A stretch of 64,000 nt of DNA from Streptomyces sp. NBC_00236 (GTDB lineage Bacteria > Actinomycetota > Actinomycetes > Streptomycetales > Streptomycetaceae): assembly GCF_036195045.1 (NCBI RefSeq), contig NZ_CP108100.1:6758001-6822000 (forward strand), written 5' to 3'. Under the pieces are notes generated by a model. It was not told the DNA's origin, did not search any database, and saw only the letters and a list, made by a program, of their open reading frames with translations. This document shows, piece after piece, positions 1-8,448 of the stretch. A program made the position numbers and the translations under genes. Within the stretch, counting starts at the first letter, position 1. Every line of letters begins with the position of its first letter.

Positions 1-2
1 TC

Positions 3-521
3 CCCGTCACCGCGTGGCTCGTGCAGGTCTGCGTCACGCAGGAACCGCCCGCTGCCCGGACGGTCGTCGCCGCAGCCGTGGGCGGACAGCCACGGGCCCA
101 TCTGGCGGCCCTGCTCGCCGCGCTGGGGTGCGCAGGGCTCCTGGGCGCGGCCGCCACCGCGGTCGTGCTGCTGATCAGCGAGCCGGCGAGCACGGACCAC
201 ACGGTCGAGGTCCCGCTGCCGTCCGCCGGGCTCGCCGGGCTGCTCGCCGCGGTCTGCTGCGTCCTGCTGGGGGTGGCGGTCGGGGCGCTGTGCACCCGGC
301 CGCTGCTGCACCGGCGCGGCTGGTCCATCGCCGCGACCGCGCTCGCGGCGCTGCTGGCCCTGGTGACCAGTGGGTCGCCCGCGAAGTACGCGGTGACGGG
401 GCTGGTCACCGGCTCGCTCACCGGGGCGGTCCATGTGCCCGTCCTCCCGCTCCTCGGGGCGGGGGCCGTGGCAGCGGCGGCTGCCGCGGTCGCCTGCCGA
501 CTCACGTCCGTGCGGGGCTGA
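3..521 (+). CDS. Integral membrane protein, 5' end outside window
   Basis: The reading frame is already open at the first bases of the window, so the N-terminus is missing and the GTG at 21 is probably internal. The visible 172 residues contain about four to five hydrophobic Ala/Leu/Val segments (for example LLGAAATAVVLLIS and LLAAVCCVLLGVAVG) separated by short polar loops. This suits the C-terminal half of a membrane protein, possibly an ABC-type permease or an uncharacterised Streptomyces membrane protein. No catalytic motif is visible. It ends at a TGA only 14 bp before the next ORF on the same strand, so the two may be co-transcribed. The function cannot be assigned from this fragment. 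Confidence 0.6.
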   Translation, partial: PVTAWLVQVCVTQEPPAARTVVAAAVGGQPRAHLAALLAALGCAGLLGAAATAVVLLISEPASTDHTVEVPLPSAGLAGLLAAVCCVLLGVAVGALCTRPLLHRRGWSIAATALAALLALVTSGSPAKYAVTGLVTGSLTGAVHVPVLPLLGAGAVAAAAAAVACRLTSVRG

Positions 522-535
522 GTAGGCTCGTAGGC

Positions 536-727
536 ATGGACGAACCCGTGAGCGAGTCGTACTGCGAGACGCCGGACGTTCCGACGCCCGGTGCCGCCGC
601 AGGGCAGCCGTACGCCGAGTGCGTGCTGTGCCGGAAGCCGACCGAGTACGCCGCTTCCGTCAAGGGCATCACGCTCTGTCCGGTCTGCGAATGGCAGGAG
701 GCCCAGCGCACGGCCTGCTCCGGCTGA
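536..727 (+). CDS. Small zinc-ribbon-like protein (63 aa)
   Basis: A 63-residue protein read from an ATG just after the membrane protein. It carries two Cys pairs, CVLC and CPVC, about 20 residues apart. That spacing suits a single structural zinc ribbon. The N-terminal third is acidic and Pro/Ala-rich and looks disordered. No signal peptide or membrane segment is present, so it should be cytoplasmic. Function is unknown; candidates are a small nucleic-acid-binding or protein-binding zinc finger. The longer overlapping frame that starts at 14 reads an Arg-rich shadow before this ATG and is not used. Confidence 0.6.
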   Translation: MDEPVSESYCETPDVPTPGAAAGQPYAECVLCRKPTEYAASVKGITLCPVCEWQEAQRTACSG

Positions 728-743
728 CGCATGCCGTTCGGTG

Positions 744-1628
744 TCAGCCGGCCATCAGCTCCGACACCTTCACGAAGCGGTATCCACGCTTCCGCAGTTC
801 CGGCACCACCCGGTCCACCGCCTCGTCCGTGACCGGTGCCGCGCTGCGGGTGCAGTGCATGACGACCAGCGAACCGGGTTTCACCCCGTCCAGCACCTGC
901 TGCGCCACGGCGTCCGCATCCGTCGCGAAGGCGTCACCACTGACGACGTCCCACTGCACCGCGGTCACCTTCTCAGGCGCGAGCGCGCGCAGGGTGGCGT
1001 CGTCGTAACAGCCACCGGGGAAGCGGAAGTACGGCACCACATTGCGGGCACCGGTCCTGCGGATCGCGTCGAAGGCCCGCTTCACCTCGTGGTGCATCGC
1101 GTCCTTCTCCACGGCCGGCAGCCCGTAGCAGGGTGAGGTGAAGGCGTAGTGGCTGTACGAGTGGTTGGCGATCTCGAAGAGCGGGTCCGTGCCGATGGAG
1201 CGGGCCTGGGCGGGGTACTCCTCGGCCCACCGGCCGGTCATGAAGACGGTCGCCGGTACCTTCAGCCGACGCAGCAGCGCGATCAGTTCCGGATTGTCGA
1301 AGTGCTCGCCGGCGGCCGCGCGCGGCCCCTCGTCGGCGGTCATGTCGGCGTCGAAGGTGAGCGCCACGACCTTGTCCGAACGGTTCGGCCCGCGCTCGAG
1401 AACGGGGGTGAGGCCGGCGGGGCCGGGCGCCATCGTGGGCGGCTTCTCCGCGACCCCGGGCGTTGCCGCGGGCGCGTGGGCCGAGGCGCGTGCGGCGGCG
1501 GTCGTACGGTCCGCGCCCGGGTGCCGGTCGCCACGGGAGTCGCCGGAGGCCGAGCAGGCGACAAGCCCACCACCGAGGACCGCTCCCAGAACGGTCATAA
1601 CCGTCATTTTCCGTGCAAAGTTTGTCAC
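744..1628 (-). CDS. Polysaccharide deacetylase (NodB/CE4) lipoprotein
   Basis: A 294-residue exported CE4-type deacetylase, expected to remove N-acetyl groups from cell-wall peptidoglycan or a similar polysaccharide outside the cell. Residues 1-25 form a lipoprotein signal ending in the lipobox LVAC (Cys25). An Ala/Thr/Pro linker to about residue 75 is followed by the NodB domain. Motif 1 is TFDAD (91-95), a variant of the usual TFDD. Motif 2 is HSYSH (156-160), the metal-binding histidines. Motif 3 is RFPGG (202-206). The downstream VVMHC supplies the late His motif. It is convergent with the small zinc-ribbon gene. Substrate is inferred from family only. Confidence 0.85.
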   Translation of the reverse strand: MTNFARKMTVMTVLGAVLGGGLVACSASGDSRGDRHPGADRTTAAARASAHAPAATPGVAEKPPTMAPGPAGLTPVLERGPNRSDKVVALTFDADMTADEGPRAAAGEHFDNPELIALLRRLKVPATVFMTGRWAEEYPAQARSIGTDPLFEIANHSYSHYAFTSPCYGLPAVEKDAMHHEVKRAFDAIRRTGARNVVPYFRFPGGCYDDATLRALAPEKVTAVQWDVVSGDAFATDADAVAQQVLDGVKPGSLVVMHCTRSAAPVTDEAVDRVVPELRKRGYRFVKVSELMAG

Positions 1629-1820
1629 TCACGGAAAATAGCTGATCAACTGACCGGGAACGGCCTGCGCCGTGACGCGTTCGGCCGGGTGGGTGGCGCC
1701 GCGCGGCGGCACCGGCGCGCCCGCGTCCGTCGAACCCGGTCGAGTCCACGATGCCGTCCGCATCGGGAACGGGGCGCGCCGCCGCTGTGCTCAGCCGGCC
1801 GGTGCCGGTGTGTCAGTGCG

Positions 1821-3194
1821 TCAACGCCACGGGCCCGTCACCGCGAACGTCGTCCCCGGCGTGTAGCAGTTGACGAACATCGTCTCCCGGTCCGGCGCGA
1901 ACGTGACCCCGGCGAACTCGCCCCACTCCGGCTCCTCGGCCGTCCCGATGTTCTGCCGGCCGCGTGCCATGGCGTACACCTCGCCGCCCCGCGTCAGACC
2001 GAACACGTGCTGCGCCCCGCCGCCGTCCTCGCAGACCATCAGTCCGCCGTCGGAGGCGAGGCAGATGTTGTCCGGGGACTCGCCCGGCAGCTGGATGTCC
2101 GTGTCCGGACCGAAGGCGATGACCAGCGTCAGCCGGCGCCGCTTCGGCTCGTAACGCCAGACCTGTCCGAAGTGATCGGCGGCCGAGCCCTCCGCGCTGT
2201 GCGCGAAGCTGGAGACGAAGTAGACCGAGGAGCCGCCCCAGTAACAGCCCTCCAGTTTCTGGCCGTGGGTGATGCCCTTCGGCCCGAAGTCCTGGAAGCG
2301 GATGGCCGTTTCGGCGGCCAGCGGATCCGGTACGGGAACCCACTCGATGCCCTCGAAGCTCGTCCCGGTCTCCTGGACCGCCGAGAGGTCGGGGACCCCC
2401 GGCACCCGCATGGCCTCCAGCCGGCCGCCGGCCCGCAGCGAGCCCGTGCCGCCGAGGGGCTTCTCCGGAAGGAAGCGGTAGAAGAGCCCGAACGGCTTCT
2501 CGAACGCGTCCTCGGTCTCGTACACGATCCCGTTCCGCGGATCGATCGCGATCGCCTCGTGCTGGAAGCGGCCCATCGCGGTCAGCGGTACGGCGCCGGT
2601 ACGGTGCGGATTCGCGCCGTCCACCTCGAAGATGAAGCCGTGGTCCTTGGTGTAGCCGTTGGTGCCGGCCTTGTCCTCGGTCTCCTCGCAGGTGAGCCAG
2701 GTGTCCCACGGGGTGCGGCCACCGGCGCAGTTGACCGCGGTACCGGCGATCGCGACGTGTTCGCCGAGGACGTTGTTACGCCCGTCGAGCTCCAGGGCCG
2801 TACAGCCGCCCTTGCCCATCGGGTCGTACGTGAGCCCCTTGACGGTCGGCACGGCGATCTTCGCGGTGACCCGGTTCTCGTGGTTGCGCACGAGGGTCAC
2901 GTGCCCGCGGCGGCCGGCGAACGCGGCCATGCCGTCGTGGTTGCTGGGCACCGGGCCCTCGCCGGAGCGCAGCGGGTCGCCCTCCCGGGAAAGCACCCGG
3001 TAGCGGAAGCCCCTCGGGAGGTCGAGGAGCCCGTCCGGGTCGGGCACCAGTGGGCCGTAGCCCGCGTGGCCGCGGGCGGCGGCCGTTCCCGCGAAGAGTT
3101 CACCGAAGGCCCCGGTGAAGGCGATTGCGGCGGCTGCGCCGCTGGTGGCCAGGACCTGACGGCGTGTCGCGAAAGGTCGGGATGCGGTTGACAT
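1821..3194 (-). CDS. PhoX-family alkaline phosphatase (Tat-exported)
   Basis: A 457-residue protein of the PhoX/DUF839 family: calcium- and iron-dependent phosphatases that release phosphate from organic phosphoesters outside the cell. The N-terminus has a twin-arginine signal with RR at 11-12 followed by an Ala-rich hydrophobic stretch, as expected for a cofactor-loaded secreted enzyme. Family blocks visible include NHENR near residue 105, the region around TWLTCEETED, and SPDNICLASDGGLMVCED near the C-terminus. Length matches the shorter Streptomyces PhoX group. A possible PHO-box half-site lies about 70 bp upstream, which would fit phosphate-starvation control. The symbol phoX is withheld because paralogues are common in this genus. 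Confidence 0.85.
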   Translation of the reverse strand: MSTASRPFATRRQVLATSGAAAAIAFTGAFGELFAGTAAARGHAGYGPLVPDPDGLLDLPRGFRYRVLSREGDPLRSGEGPVPSNHDGMAAFAGRRGHVTLVRNHENRVTAKIAVPTVKGLTYDPMGKGGCTALELDGRNNVLGEHVAIAGTAVNCAGGRTPWDTWLTCEETEDKAGTNGYTKDHGFIFEVDGANPHRTGAVPLTAMGRFQHEAIAIDPRNGIVYETEDAFEKPFGLFYRFLPEKPLGGTGSLRAGGRLEAMRVPGVPDLSAVQETGTSFEGIEWVPVPDPLAAETAIRFQDFGPKGITHGQKLEGCYWGGSSVYFVSSFAHSAEGSAADHFGQVWRYEPKRRRLTLVIAFGPDTDIQLPGESPDNICLASDGGLMVCEDGGGAQHVFGLTRGGEVYAMARGRQNIGTAEEPEWGEFAGVTFAPDRETMFVNCYTPGTTFAVTGPWR

Positions 3195-3260
3195 GTGGCA
3201 ACTCCCTGTTGGCGGACAGGTGACATGGCATTGTCAAAAGCAGGCCTGCCCGTTCGAGGC

Positions 3261-3271
3261 CCTCGGTGAAC
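3261..3271 (-). promoter_or_regulatory. Possible PHO-box unit upstream of the PhoX-type gene
   Basis: On the minus strand this reads GTTCACCGAGG, close to the 11-bp PhoP repeat unit of Streptomyces. The adjoining 11 bp (GCCTCGAACGG) is only a weak second repeat. It lies about 70 bp upstream of a gene family that is normally PhoP-controlled. This is a single-unit match and may be chance. Confidence 0.3.
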
Positions 3272-3275
3272 GTTG

Positions 3276-3461
3276 TCACGGCCGACCGGCCGGTCCGGTC
3301 CCGACGCTCCGGGGCAGAAGCAGACGGAAGGCCGATCCCGCGCCCGGCCGGGTGTGACCGGATGCGCCGGTCGAGGTCACGCGCAGAGCGGTGGCCGAGC
3401 CGCGCCCGACGAGCGCCTCGCGAAGCGATGAGAAACGCGGGTGTATTTCAGGAGGATTCAA
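3276..3461 (-). pseudogene. Possible remnant of a histidine-kinase C-terminus
   Basis: The end of this short frame reads RVTSTGASGH and then GAGSAFRLLLPR, which resembles the last strands of a HATPase domain in sensor kinases. Third positions are mostly G or C. There is no N-box, no histidine box and no plausible start. It sits alone in the 356-bp gap between the PhoX-type gene and OsmC, so it is best read as a decayed fragment. The alternative is chance coding-like sequence. Confidence 0.25.
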
Positions 3462-3503
3462 GATGCCCGACAGGTGGACGCGGCGCCGCGCGGGAACGGC
3501 GAT

Positions 3504-3537
3504 GCCCCCGGGGCCGGCCGCGGCCGGCCCCGGGGGC
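3504..3537 (-). terminator. Inverted repeat, likely terminator of the OsmC gene
   Basis: A 17-bp perfect inverted repeat (arm GCCCCCGGGGCCGGCCG) starts 13 bp beyond the OsmC stop codon. It has no T-run, as is usual for Streptomyces terminators. It is convergent to nothing, so termination of the minus-strand OsmC transcript is the natural role. Confidence 0.65.
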
Positions 3538-3550
3538 GTCGAGGAACTGC

Positions 3551-3976
3551 TCAGGCGAGCGAGGCGCTCAGGGTGATCGTCGTGCCCGTCAGCGCCTGGC
3601 TGACCGGGCAGTTCGCCTTCGCGTCCTCGGCGGCCTTGACGAAGCCCGCCTCGTCGAGACCCGGCACCTCGCCCTGGACGGTGAGGTGGATCCCGGTGAT
3701 GCCGGTGCCCGGCTGGAAGGTGACCTCGGCCTGGGTGTTCAGCCGGGTCGGCGGGGTGCCGGCCGTGGCGAGACCGTTGGAGAGCGCCATCGAGAAGCAG
3801 CTGGAGTGCGCGGCCGCGATCAGCTCCTCCGGGCTGGTCTTGCCGTTCGCCTTCTCCGCGCGGGACGGCCAGGAGACCGGGTACTCCCCGATCCCGGAGG
3901 AGTCGAGGGTGACGACACCCTTGCCCTCGATCAGGTTGCCTTCCCAGACCGTGTGCGCCTGACGCGTGGTAGCCAT
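3551..3976 (-). CDS. OsmC/Ohr-family peroxiredoxin
   Basis: A 141-residue cytoplasmic thiol peroxidase of the OsmC family, which detoxifies organic hydroperoxides. The two family cysteines are present: Cys60 in AAHSSCFSMAL and Cys123 in ANCPVSQAL. The N-terminal strand motif with WEGNL and the GxLxSP-like block are typical of OsmC rather than Ohr. The start is the ATG at 3976 because GGGAA lies at suitable spacing upstream; the ATG 15 bases further upstream has no good site. It is a single-gene unit closed by a strong hairpin. Confidence 0.9.
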   Translation of the reverse strand: MATTRQAHTVWEGNLIEGKGVVTLDSSGIGEYPVSWPSRAEKANGKTSPEELIAAAHSSCFSMALSNGLATAGTPPTRLNTQAEVTFQPGTGITGIHLTVQGEVPGLDEAGFVKAAEDAKANCPVSQALTGTTITLSASLA

Positions 3977-4060
3977 GCTGGTTCCCTTCAAACGGAATGC
4001 GCGGTTGTACGGGGGTGGCGAGGCACTCCGTCGTGCCTCCCCGGTGTTACGCCCCCGAAC

Positions 4061-5161
4061 CTACTGCGCCACCAGCCCCTTTGCGTCACGCGCCAGAGCC
4101 GTCAGCCGGGAGATTGCCCGGAAGTACTTCTTCCGGTACCCGCCGTTCAGCATCTCCTCGCTGAACAGGCGGTCGAAGGGCAGCCCCGAGGCGAGCACCG
4201 GAACCTCCCGGTCGTACAGCCGGTCCGCGAGCACCACGAGCCGCAGCGCGGTCGACTGGTCGGGCACCGGCTGCACCTCGGTGAGGCACACCGCCCGGAC
4301 GCCGTCCGTCAGCGCGCCGTACCGGCTCGGATGGACGCGGGCCAGGTGGTCGAGCAGCGCGGGGAAGTCGTCCAGGCTGGCACCCTCGGTCGCGTACGCG
4401 GCCCTGGTGACCTGCTCCTCGGAGTAGGGCGGCGGGGCGTCGGGCAGGCCGCGGTGGCGGTAGTCCTCGCCGTCGATGCGCAGCGGGCGGAAGTGCGAGG
4501 ACAGCCCCTGGATCTCCCGCAGGAAGTCGGCCGCGGCGAACCGGCCCTCGCCGAGCTTGCCCGGCAGCGTGTTGGAGGTCGCGGCGAGCGCCACCCCCGC
4601 CTCGACCAGCCGGCTCAGCAGCGAGGAGACCAGTACGGTGTCGCCCGGGTCGTCGAGCTCGAACTCGTCGATGCACAGCAGCCGGTGCCCGCTCAGCGTC
4701 CGCACGGTCTGCTGGAAGCCCAGCGCGCCCACGAGGTTGGTCAGCTCCACGAAGGTGCCGAACGCCTTCAGGGAGGGCGCGGCGGGCGTGGCGTGCCAGA
4801 GCGAGGCGAGCAGATGGGTCTTGCCGACGCCGTAGCCGCCGTCGAGATAGACCCCGCGCGGGCCACTGGGCGCCACGGTCTTCTTACCGCCGAACCACTT
4901 GCGCTTGCCGGCGCCCGTCGCGTGCGCTCCGCCGAGCCCGGCCGCGAAGTCGGAGAGGACCTTGACGGCCTCGATCTGGCTCGGCTGGTTCGGGTCGGGG
5001 ACGTAGGTGTCGAAGCGCACCGAGTCGAAGCGCGGCGGCGGCACCATCTCGGCGACCAGACGGTCGGCGGGGACGTGCGGCTCAAGGGCGCACAGGGACA
5101 GCGGGGCCGTTTCGGCTATGGGGCTGGACCCCGGCACGGCAGTGGAGGAGGACACAACCAC
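4061..5161 (-). CDS. zapE: ZapE/AFG1-type P-loop ATPase
   Basis: A 366-residue AFG1-like ATPase. In E. coli ZapE associates with the FtsZ ring and constricts it under stress; mitochondrial homologues act in protein quality control. Walker A is GGYGVGKT (108-115) and Walker B is LLCIDEFELDD from 161. An insertion with KRKWFGGKK precedes the ATPase core. The start is a GTG at 5161, with GTG 5155 as an alternative. It is divergent from the RibD-like reductase, with only 29 bp between the two starts, so the promoters must overlap. The role in Streptomyces septation is inferred from family. Confidence 0.85.
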   Translation of the reverse strand: MVVSSSTAVPGSSPIAETAPLSLCALEPHVPADRLVAEMVPPPRFDSVRFDTYVPDPNQPSQIEAVKVLSDFAAGLGGAHATGAGKRKWFGGKKTVAPSGPRGVYLDGGYGVGKTHLLASLWHATPAAPSLKAFGTFVELTNLVGALGFQQTVRTLSGHRLLCIDEFELDDPGDTVLVSSLLSRLVEAGVALAATSNTLPGKLGEGRFAAADFLREIQGLSSHFRPLRIDGEDYRHRGLPDAPPPYSEEQVTRAAYATEGASLDDFPALLDHLARVHPSRYGALTDGVRAVCLTEVQPVPDQSTALRLVVLADRLYDREVPVLASGLPFDRLFSEEMLNGGYRKKYFRAISRLTALARDAKGLVAQ

Positions 5162-5190
5162 CCAGCTTAGGCCGTGCCAGACTGCGGACC

Positions 5191-5961
5191 ATGCGACGCC
5201 TGTTCCCTGTGACCGACCTGACAGCGGCCGACGACCGAGGCGAGTGGAGCCTGGACGCCCTCGCCGACGCCTACGCCTACCCCGAGACGGACGGCTCCTG
5301 GCTGCGCGCCAACATGGTGTCGACCCTCGACGGCGCCGCTCAGCACGACGGCCGTTCGCGGCCGATCTCCTGCGACGGCGACATGCGGATCTTCGGCACC
5401 CTGAGGGGCCTGGCCGACGTGGTGATCGCTGGTGCGGAGACGGTGAGGCTGGAGGGCTACCGCCCTGCCCGGGCCCGGGAGGCCTTCGCGGCGCGCCGGG
5501 AGGCCGCCGGGCAGGGGCCCGCGCCCGCGGTCGCCGTGGTGAGCGGCAGCCTGGACCTGGACTTCTCGCTGCCGCTCTTCGTCTCGCCGCTGGTCCCGAC
5601 GCTCGTGCTCACCGGTGCGGGGGCGCCGCCCGACCGGATCGAGACGGCCCGGAAGGCAGGCGCCGAGGTGGTGATCGCGGGGGAGGGCTCCCGGGTGGAT
5701 CCCGCCCGTGCCGTGCGGGAGCTGGCCGACCGCGGGCACCGTCGGCTGCTGACGGAGGGCGGGCCCCGGCTGCTCGGTCAGTTCGTGGCGGCGGACGTGC
5801 TGGACGAGATGTGCCTGACCCTGGCACCCATGCTCACGGCCGGTGACGCGCAGCGGATCGCGGGCGGTCCGTCGGTGGCCGTGCCGGAACGATTCTCCCT
5901 GGCATCACTGCTGGAAGAGGCCGGTTTCCTGTTCGCTCGGTACCGTCGGATCCGACAATGA
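5191..5961 (+). CDS. RibD C-terminal-domain reductase
   Basis: A 256-residue NADPH-dependent reductase of the RibD C-terminal (bifunctional deaminase-reductase, DHFR-like) superfamily. The N-terminal block MVSTLDGAAQ and the segment SCDGDMRIFGTLRGLADVVIAGAETVR match the substrate and NADPH sites of stand-alone RibD-like pyrimidine reductases. The LLTEGGPRLLGQF block is also family-typical. The deaminase half of RibD is absent, so it is not a complete RibD. It probably acts on a riboflavin or pyrimidine-type intermediate, but the substrate is unproven. A 7-bp hairpin (CCCCGTG/CACGGGG, 6014-6031) follows the gene. Confidence 0.8.
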   Translation: MRRLFPVTDLTAADDRGEWSLDALADAYAYPETDGSWLRANMVSTLDGAAQHDGRSRPISCDGDMRIFGTLRGLADVVIAGAETVRLEGYRPARAREAFAARREAAGQGPAPAVAVVSGSLDLDFSLPLFVSPLVPTLVLTGAGAPPDRIETARKAGAEVVIAGEGSRVDPARAVRELADRGHRRLLTEGGPRLLGQFVAADVLDEMCLTLAPMLTAGDAQRIAGGPSVAVPERFSLASLLEEAGFLFARYRRIRQ

Positions 5962-6085
5962 GCGGAATTTACCGTTCCGCTTAGCGTTCGGTGGGCAGAA
6001 TGGATCTCGCAGACCCCGTGCGAGCACGGGGAAGGATGGTTTCCGCAGTGATCGGCGACGGTCACTGAAGCAGAAGGGCCCTGTG

Positions 6086-6556
6086 GTGTTCACCAGCGTT
6101 TTGATGATCGAGAAGCCCCTCACTTCCGAGGACGTCGAGTTCGTCACCACCCTGCACGGGGAGGAGCAGATCTCCTTCGTCGTGCTCATGCAGCCGCGTG
6201 GTGACCAGGCGGATGTGCTGTTGCGGGCCATCGACGACCTGGCGATGGGCGAACTGAAGGAAGCGGCCAGGGAGAGCGAGGAGCCGGAGGGCAAGAACGC
6301 CAGACAGTCCGCCGAACTCGCGCTCGAAGTGTCCCTGGAGGCCCTGCGCCAGGCCGGCTCGGAAGCCGTCGGACAGGTGATCGAGGACCACCCCCTGGAC
6401 AAGCTCAAGTCCGTCGTCGACGAGGCGGAGGCCGACGAGGTCATCGTCCTGACCGCGCCGCACTACGTGGAGGAGTTCTTCCACCGCGACTGGGCGTCCC
6501 GCGCCCGGCACAAGGTCGGCGTACCGGTGCTCAAGCTCTTCGCGCACAGCGAATAG
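6086..6556 (+). CDS. Conserved actinobacterial protein, often mislabelled indole-3-glycerol phosphate synthase
   Basis: A 156-residue soluble protein. The block VLMIEKPLTSEDVEFVTTLHG at its N-terminus is highly conserved in Streptomyces, where databases often call the family an indole-3-glycerol phosphate synthase. No TrpC barrel motifs are visible and the length is far too short for that enzyme. The order of elements (beta strand, acidic helix, VIVLTAPHYVEEF, VPVLKLF at the end) looks more like a small alpha/beta fold of the universal-stress type. GTG 6086 is chosen because AGAAGG lies 7 bp upstream; GTG 6083 is possible. It is 40 bp upstream of murC and may be co-transcribed. Confidence 0.7.
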   Translation: MFTSVLMIEKPLTSEDVEFVTTLHGEEQISFVVLMQPRGDQADVLLRAIDDLAMGELKEAARESEEPEGKNARQSAELALEVSLEALRQAGSEAVGQVIEDHPLDKLKSVVDEAEADEVIVLTAPHYVEEFFHRDWASRARHKVGVPVLKLFAHSE

Positions 6557-6596
6557 GCTGGGAGCCCCTACCCGTACCACCCTGGGAGACACACGC

Positions 6597-7988
6597 ATGG
6601 CACCCGGTATTCCTGCCGCCATGGAACGGCCGCACTTCATCGGCATCGGCGGCGCCGGAATGTCGGGCATCGCGAAGATCCTCACCCGGCGGGGTGCGAA
6701 GGTCGCGGGCAGTGACTCCAAGGAGTCCGCCACGGCCGAGGCGCTGCGCGCGCTGGGGGCGACCGTCCACATCGGGCACGCCGCCGGCCACCTGGCGGAC
6801 GACGCCACCTGCGTGGTCGTCTCCAGTGCCATCCGCGCCGACAACCCGGAGCTGGTGCGCGCCGGGGAGCTCTCGATCCCCGTCGTGCACCGCTCCGACG
6901 CGCTCGCCTCCCTCATGCAGGGGCTGCGGCCCATCGCCGTCGCGGGCACCCACGGCAAGACGACCACCACGTCGATGCTGGCCGTCGCCCTCACCGAGCT
7001 GGGCCTCGACCCCTCGTACGCGATCGGCGGCGACCTCGCCGGCCCCGGCACCAACGCCACGCACGGCGAGGGCGCGATCTTCGTGGCCGAGGCCGACGAG
7101 AGCGACCGGAGCTTCCAGAAGTACGACCCCGAGGTCGCGATCGTCCTCAACGTCGAGCTGGACCACCACGCGAACTACGCCTCGATGGACGAGATCTACG
7201 ACTCCTTCGAGACCTTCGCCGGCAAGATCGTCCCCGACGGCACCCTGGTGATCTCCGCCGACCAGTCCGGCGCCGTCGAGCTGACCCGCCGGGTGCGCGA
7301 CCTGTCCGCCCTCAAGGTCGTCACCTACGGTGAGGCCGAGACCGCGGACGTCCGCGTCCACAAGATCACCCCGCGCGGTCTGACCAGCGAGGTCACGGTC
7401 GTCCTGAACGGCAAGTACCTCACCTTCACCGTCTCCGTCCCCGGCCGCCACTACGCGCTGAACGCCGTGGCCGCCCTGGCCGCGGGCGTCGCCCTCGGGA
7501 TCCCCGCCCACAACCTCGCCTCGGCCCTCGGCAAGTACACCGGGGTCAAGCGACGCCTCCAGCTCAAGGGCGAGGCGGCCGGCGTCCAGGTCATCGACAG
7601 CTACGCCCACCACCCGACCGAGATGACGGCCGACCTCGAAGCGATGCGCGGCGCCACCGACGCCCGGATCCTGGTCGTCTTCCAGCCCCACCTCTTCTCC
7701 CGCACCCAGGAGCTCGGCACCGAGATGGGCCAGGCCCTGGCGCTGGCCGACGCCTCCGTGGTCCTGGACATCTACCCGGCCCGCGAGGACCCGATCCCCG
7801 GCATCACCAGCACCCTGATCATCGACGCCGCGAAGGCCGCCGGCGCCGACGTCACCGCCGTGCACGACAAGGCGACGGTCCCCGAGGTCATCGCGGGAAT
7901 GGCGAAGCCCGGCGACCTCGTTCTCACCATGGGGGCGGGCGATGTCACGGACCTCGGCCCGCAGATCCTGGACCACCTGTCGAGCTGA
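6597..7988 (+). CDS. murC: UDP-N-acetylmuramate-L-alanine ligase
   Basis: A 463-residue cytoplasmic Mur ligase adding L-Ala to UDP-MurNAc, the first amino-acid step of peptidoglycan stem-peptide synthesis. The N-terminal Rossmann motif GIGGAGMSG (16-24), the ATP loop GTHGKTTT (117-124), EADESDRSF with ligand carboxylates, and SYAHHPTEM near residue 340 are all present. The length is normal for MurC. A GGGAG site precedes the ATG. It is followed 10 bp later by msrB. In many Streptomyces this murC lies apart from the main dcw cluster, as it does here. Confidence 0.95.
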   Translation: MAPGIPAAMERPHFIGIGGAGMSGIAKILTRRGAKVAGSDSKESATAEALRALGATVHIGHAAGHLADDATCVVVSSAIRADNPELVRAGELSIPVVHRSDALASLMQGLRPIAVAGTHGKTTTTSMLAVALTELGLDPSYAIGGDLAGPGTNATHGEGAIFVAEADESDRSFQKYDPEVAIVLNVELDHHANYASMDEIYDSFETFAGKIVPDGTLVISADQSGAVELTRRVRDLSALKVVTYGEAETADVRVHKITPRGLTSEVTVVLNGKYLTFTVSVPGRHYALNAVAALAAGVALGIPAHNLASALGKYTGVKRRLQLKGEAAGVQVIDSYAHHPTEMTADLEAMRGATDARILVVFQPHLFSRTQELGTEMGQALALADASVVLDIYPAREDPIPGITSTLIIDAAKAAGADVTAVHDKATVPEVIAGMAKPGDLVLTMGAGDVTDLGPQILDHLSS

Positions 7989-7998
7989 GGGAGCCACC

Positions 7999-8403
7999 GT
8001 GCCGTACGACATCGAGAAGCCGGACGAGCAGTGGCGGGAGGAACTGTCCCCCGCCGAGTACGCCGTCCTGCGCAAGGCGGGCACCGAGCCGGCGTTCGTC
8101 GGCGAGTACACCGACACCAAGACCACCGGCGTCTACTCCTGCCGCGCCTGTGACGCGGAGCTGTTCCGCTCCGACACGAAGTTCGAGTCGCACTGCGGCT
8201 GGCCGTCCTTCTACGACCCGAAGGACACGGACGCGGTCGAACTGATCCAGGACCGCAGCCACGGCATGGTCCGCACCGAGGTCCGCTGCGCCCGCTGCGG
8301 CTCGCACCTGGGCCACGTCTTCGAGGGAGAGGGTTACCCCACCCCGACGGACCAGCGGTACTGCATCAACTCGATCTCGCTGCGACTGACGCCCGACGCC
8401 TGA
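7999..8403 (+). CDS. msrB: Peptide-methionine (R)-S-oxide reductase
   Basis: A 134-residue MsrB that reduces the R epimer of oxidised methionine in proteins. Zinc is held by CxxC pairs at 48-51 and 97-100. The catalytic Cys is 122 in RYCINSISL, and Cys66 in SHCGWPSF is the usual second conserved Cys. The start is a GTG at 7999 with GGGAG just upstream. The longer frame upstream runs inside murC and is not used. It lies 10 bp after murC, so one transcript is likely, ending at a strong hairpin. Confidence 0.95.
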   Translation: MPYDIEKPDEQWREELSPAEYAVLRKAGTEPAFVGEYTDTKTTGVYSCRACDAELFRSDTKFESHCGWPSFYDPKDTDAVELIQDRSHGMVRTEVRCARCGSHLGHVFEGEGYPTPTDQRYCINSISLRLTPDA

Positions 8404-8413
8404 GAACCGGCCA

Positions 8414-8448
8414 GGAAGGGGACTGACGCGGCCCGTCAGTCCCCTTCC
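8414..8448. terminator. Bidirectional hairpin shared by msrB and the facing gene
   Basis: A 15-bp perfect stem (arm GGAAGGGGACTGACG) with a 5-nt loop starts 11 bp after the msrB stop. The facing minus-strand gene has its own stop codon (8436-8438) inside the right arm, so the hairpin can serve both directions. Confidence 0.75.

Noticed and set aside
1149..3191. 680-codon plus-strand frame opposite the PhoX-type gene
   Set aside because: Complement of two genes with export signals and family motifs. No ribosome site and no recognisable domain.
6086..6556. Indole-3-glycerol phosphate synthase (TrpC)
   Set aside because: The usual database label for this family does not fit: 156 residues and no TrpC barrel motifs.
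6531..8126. 531-codon minus-strand frame antisense to murC
   Set aside because: Low-complexity Gly/Val/Asp text complementary to murC, with no start signal.
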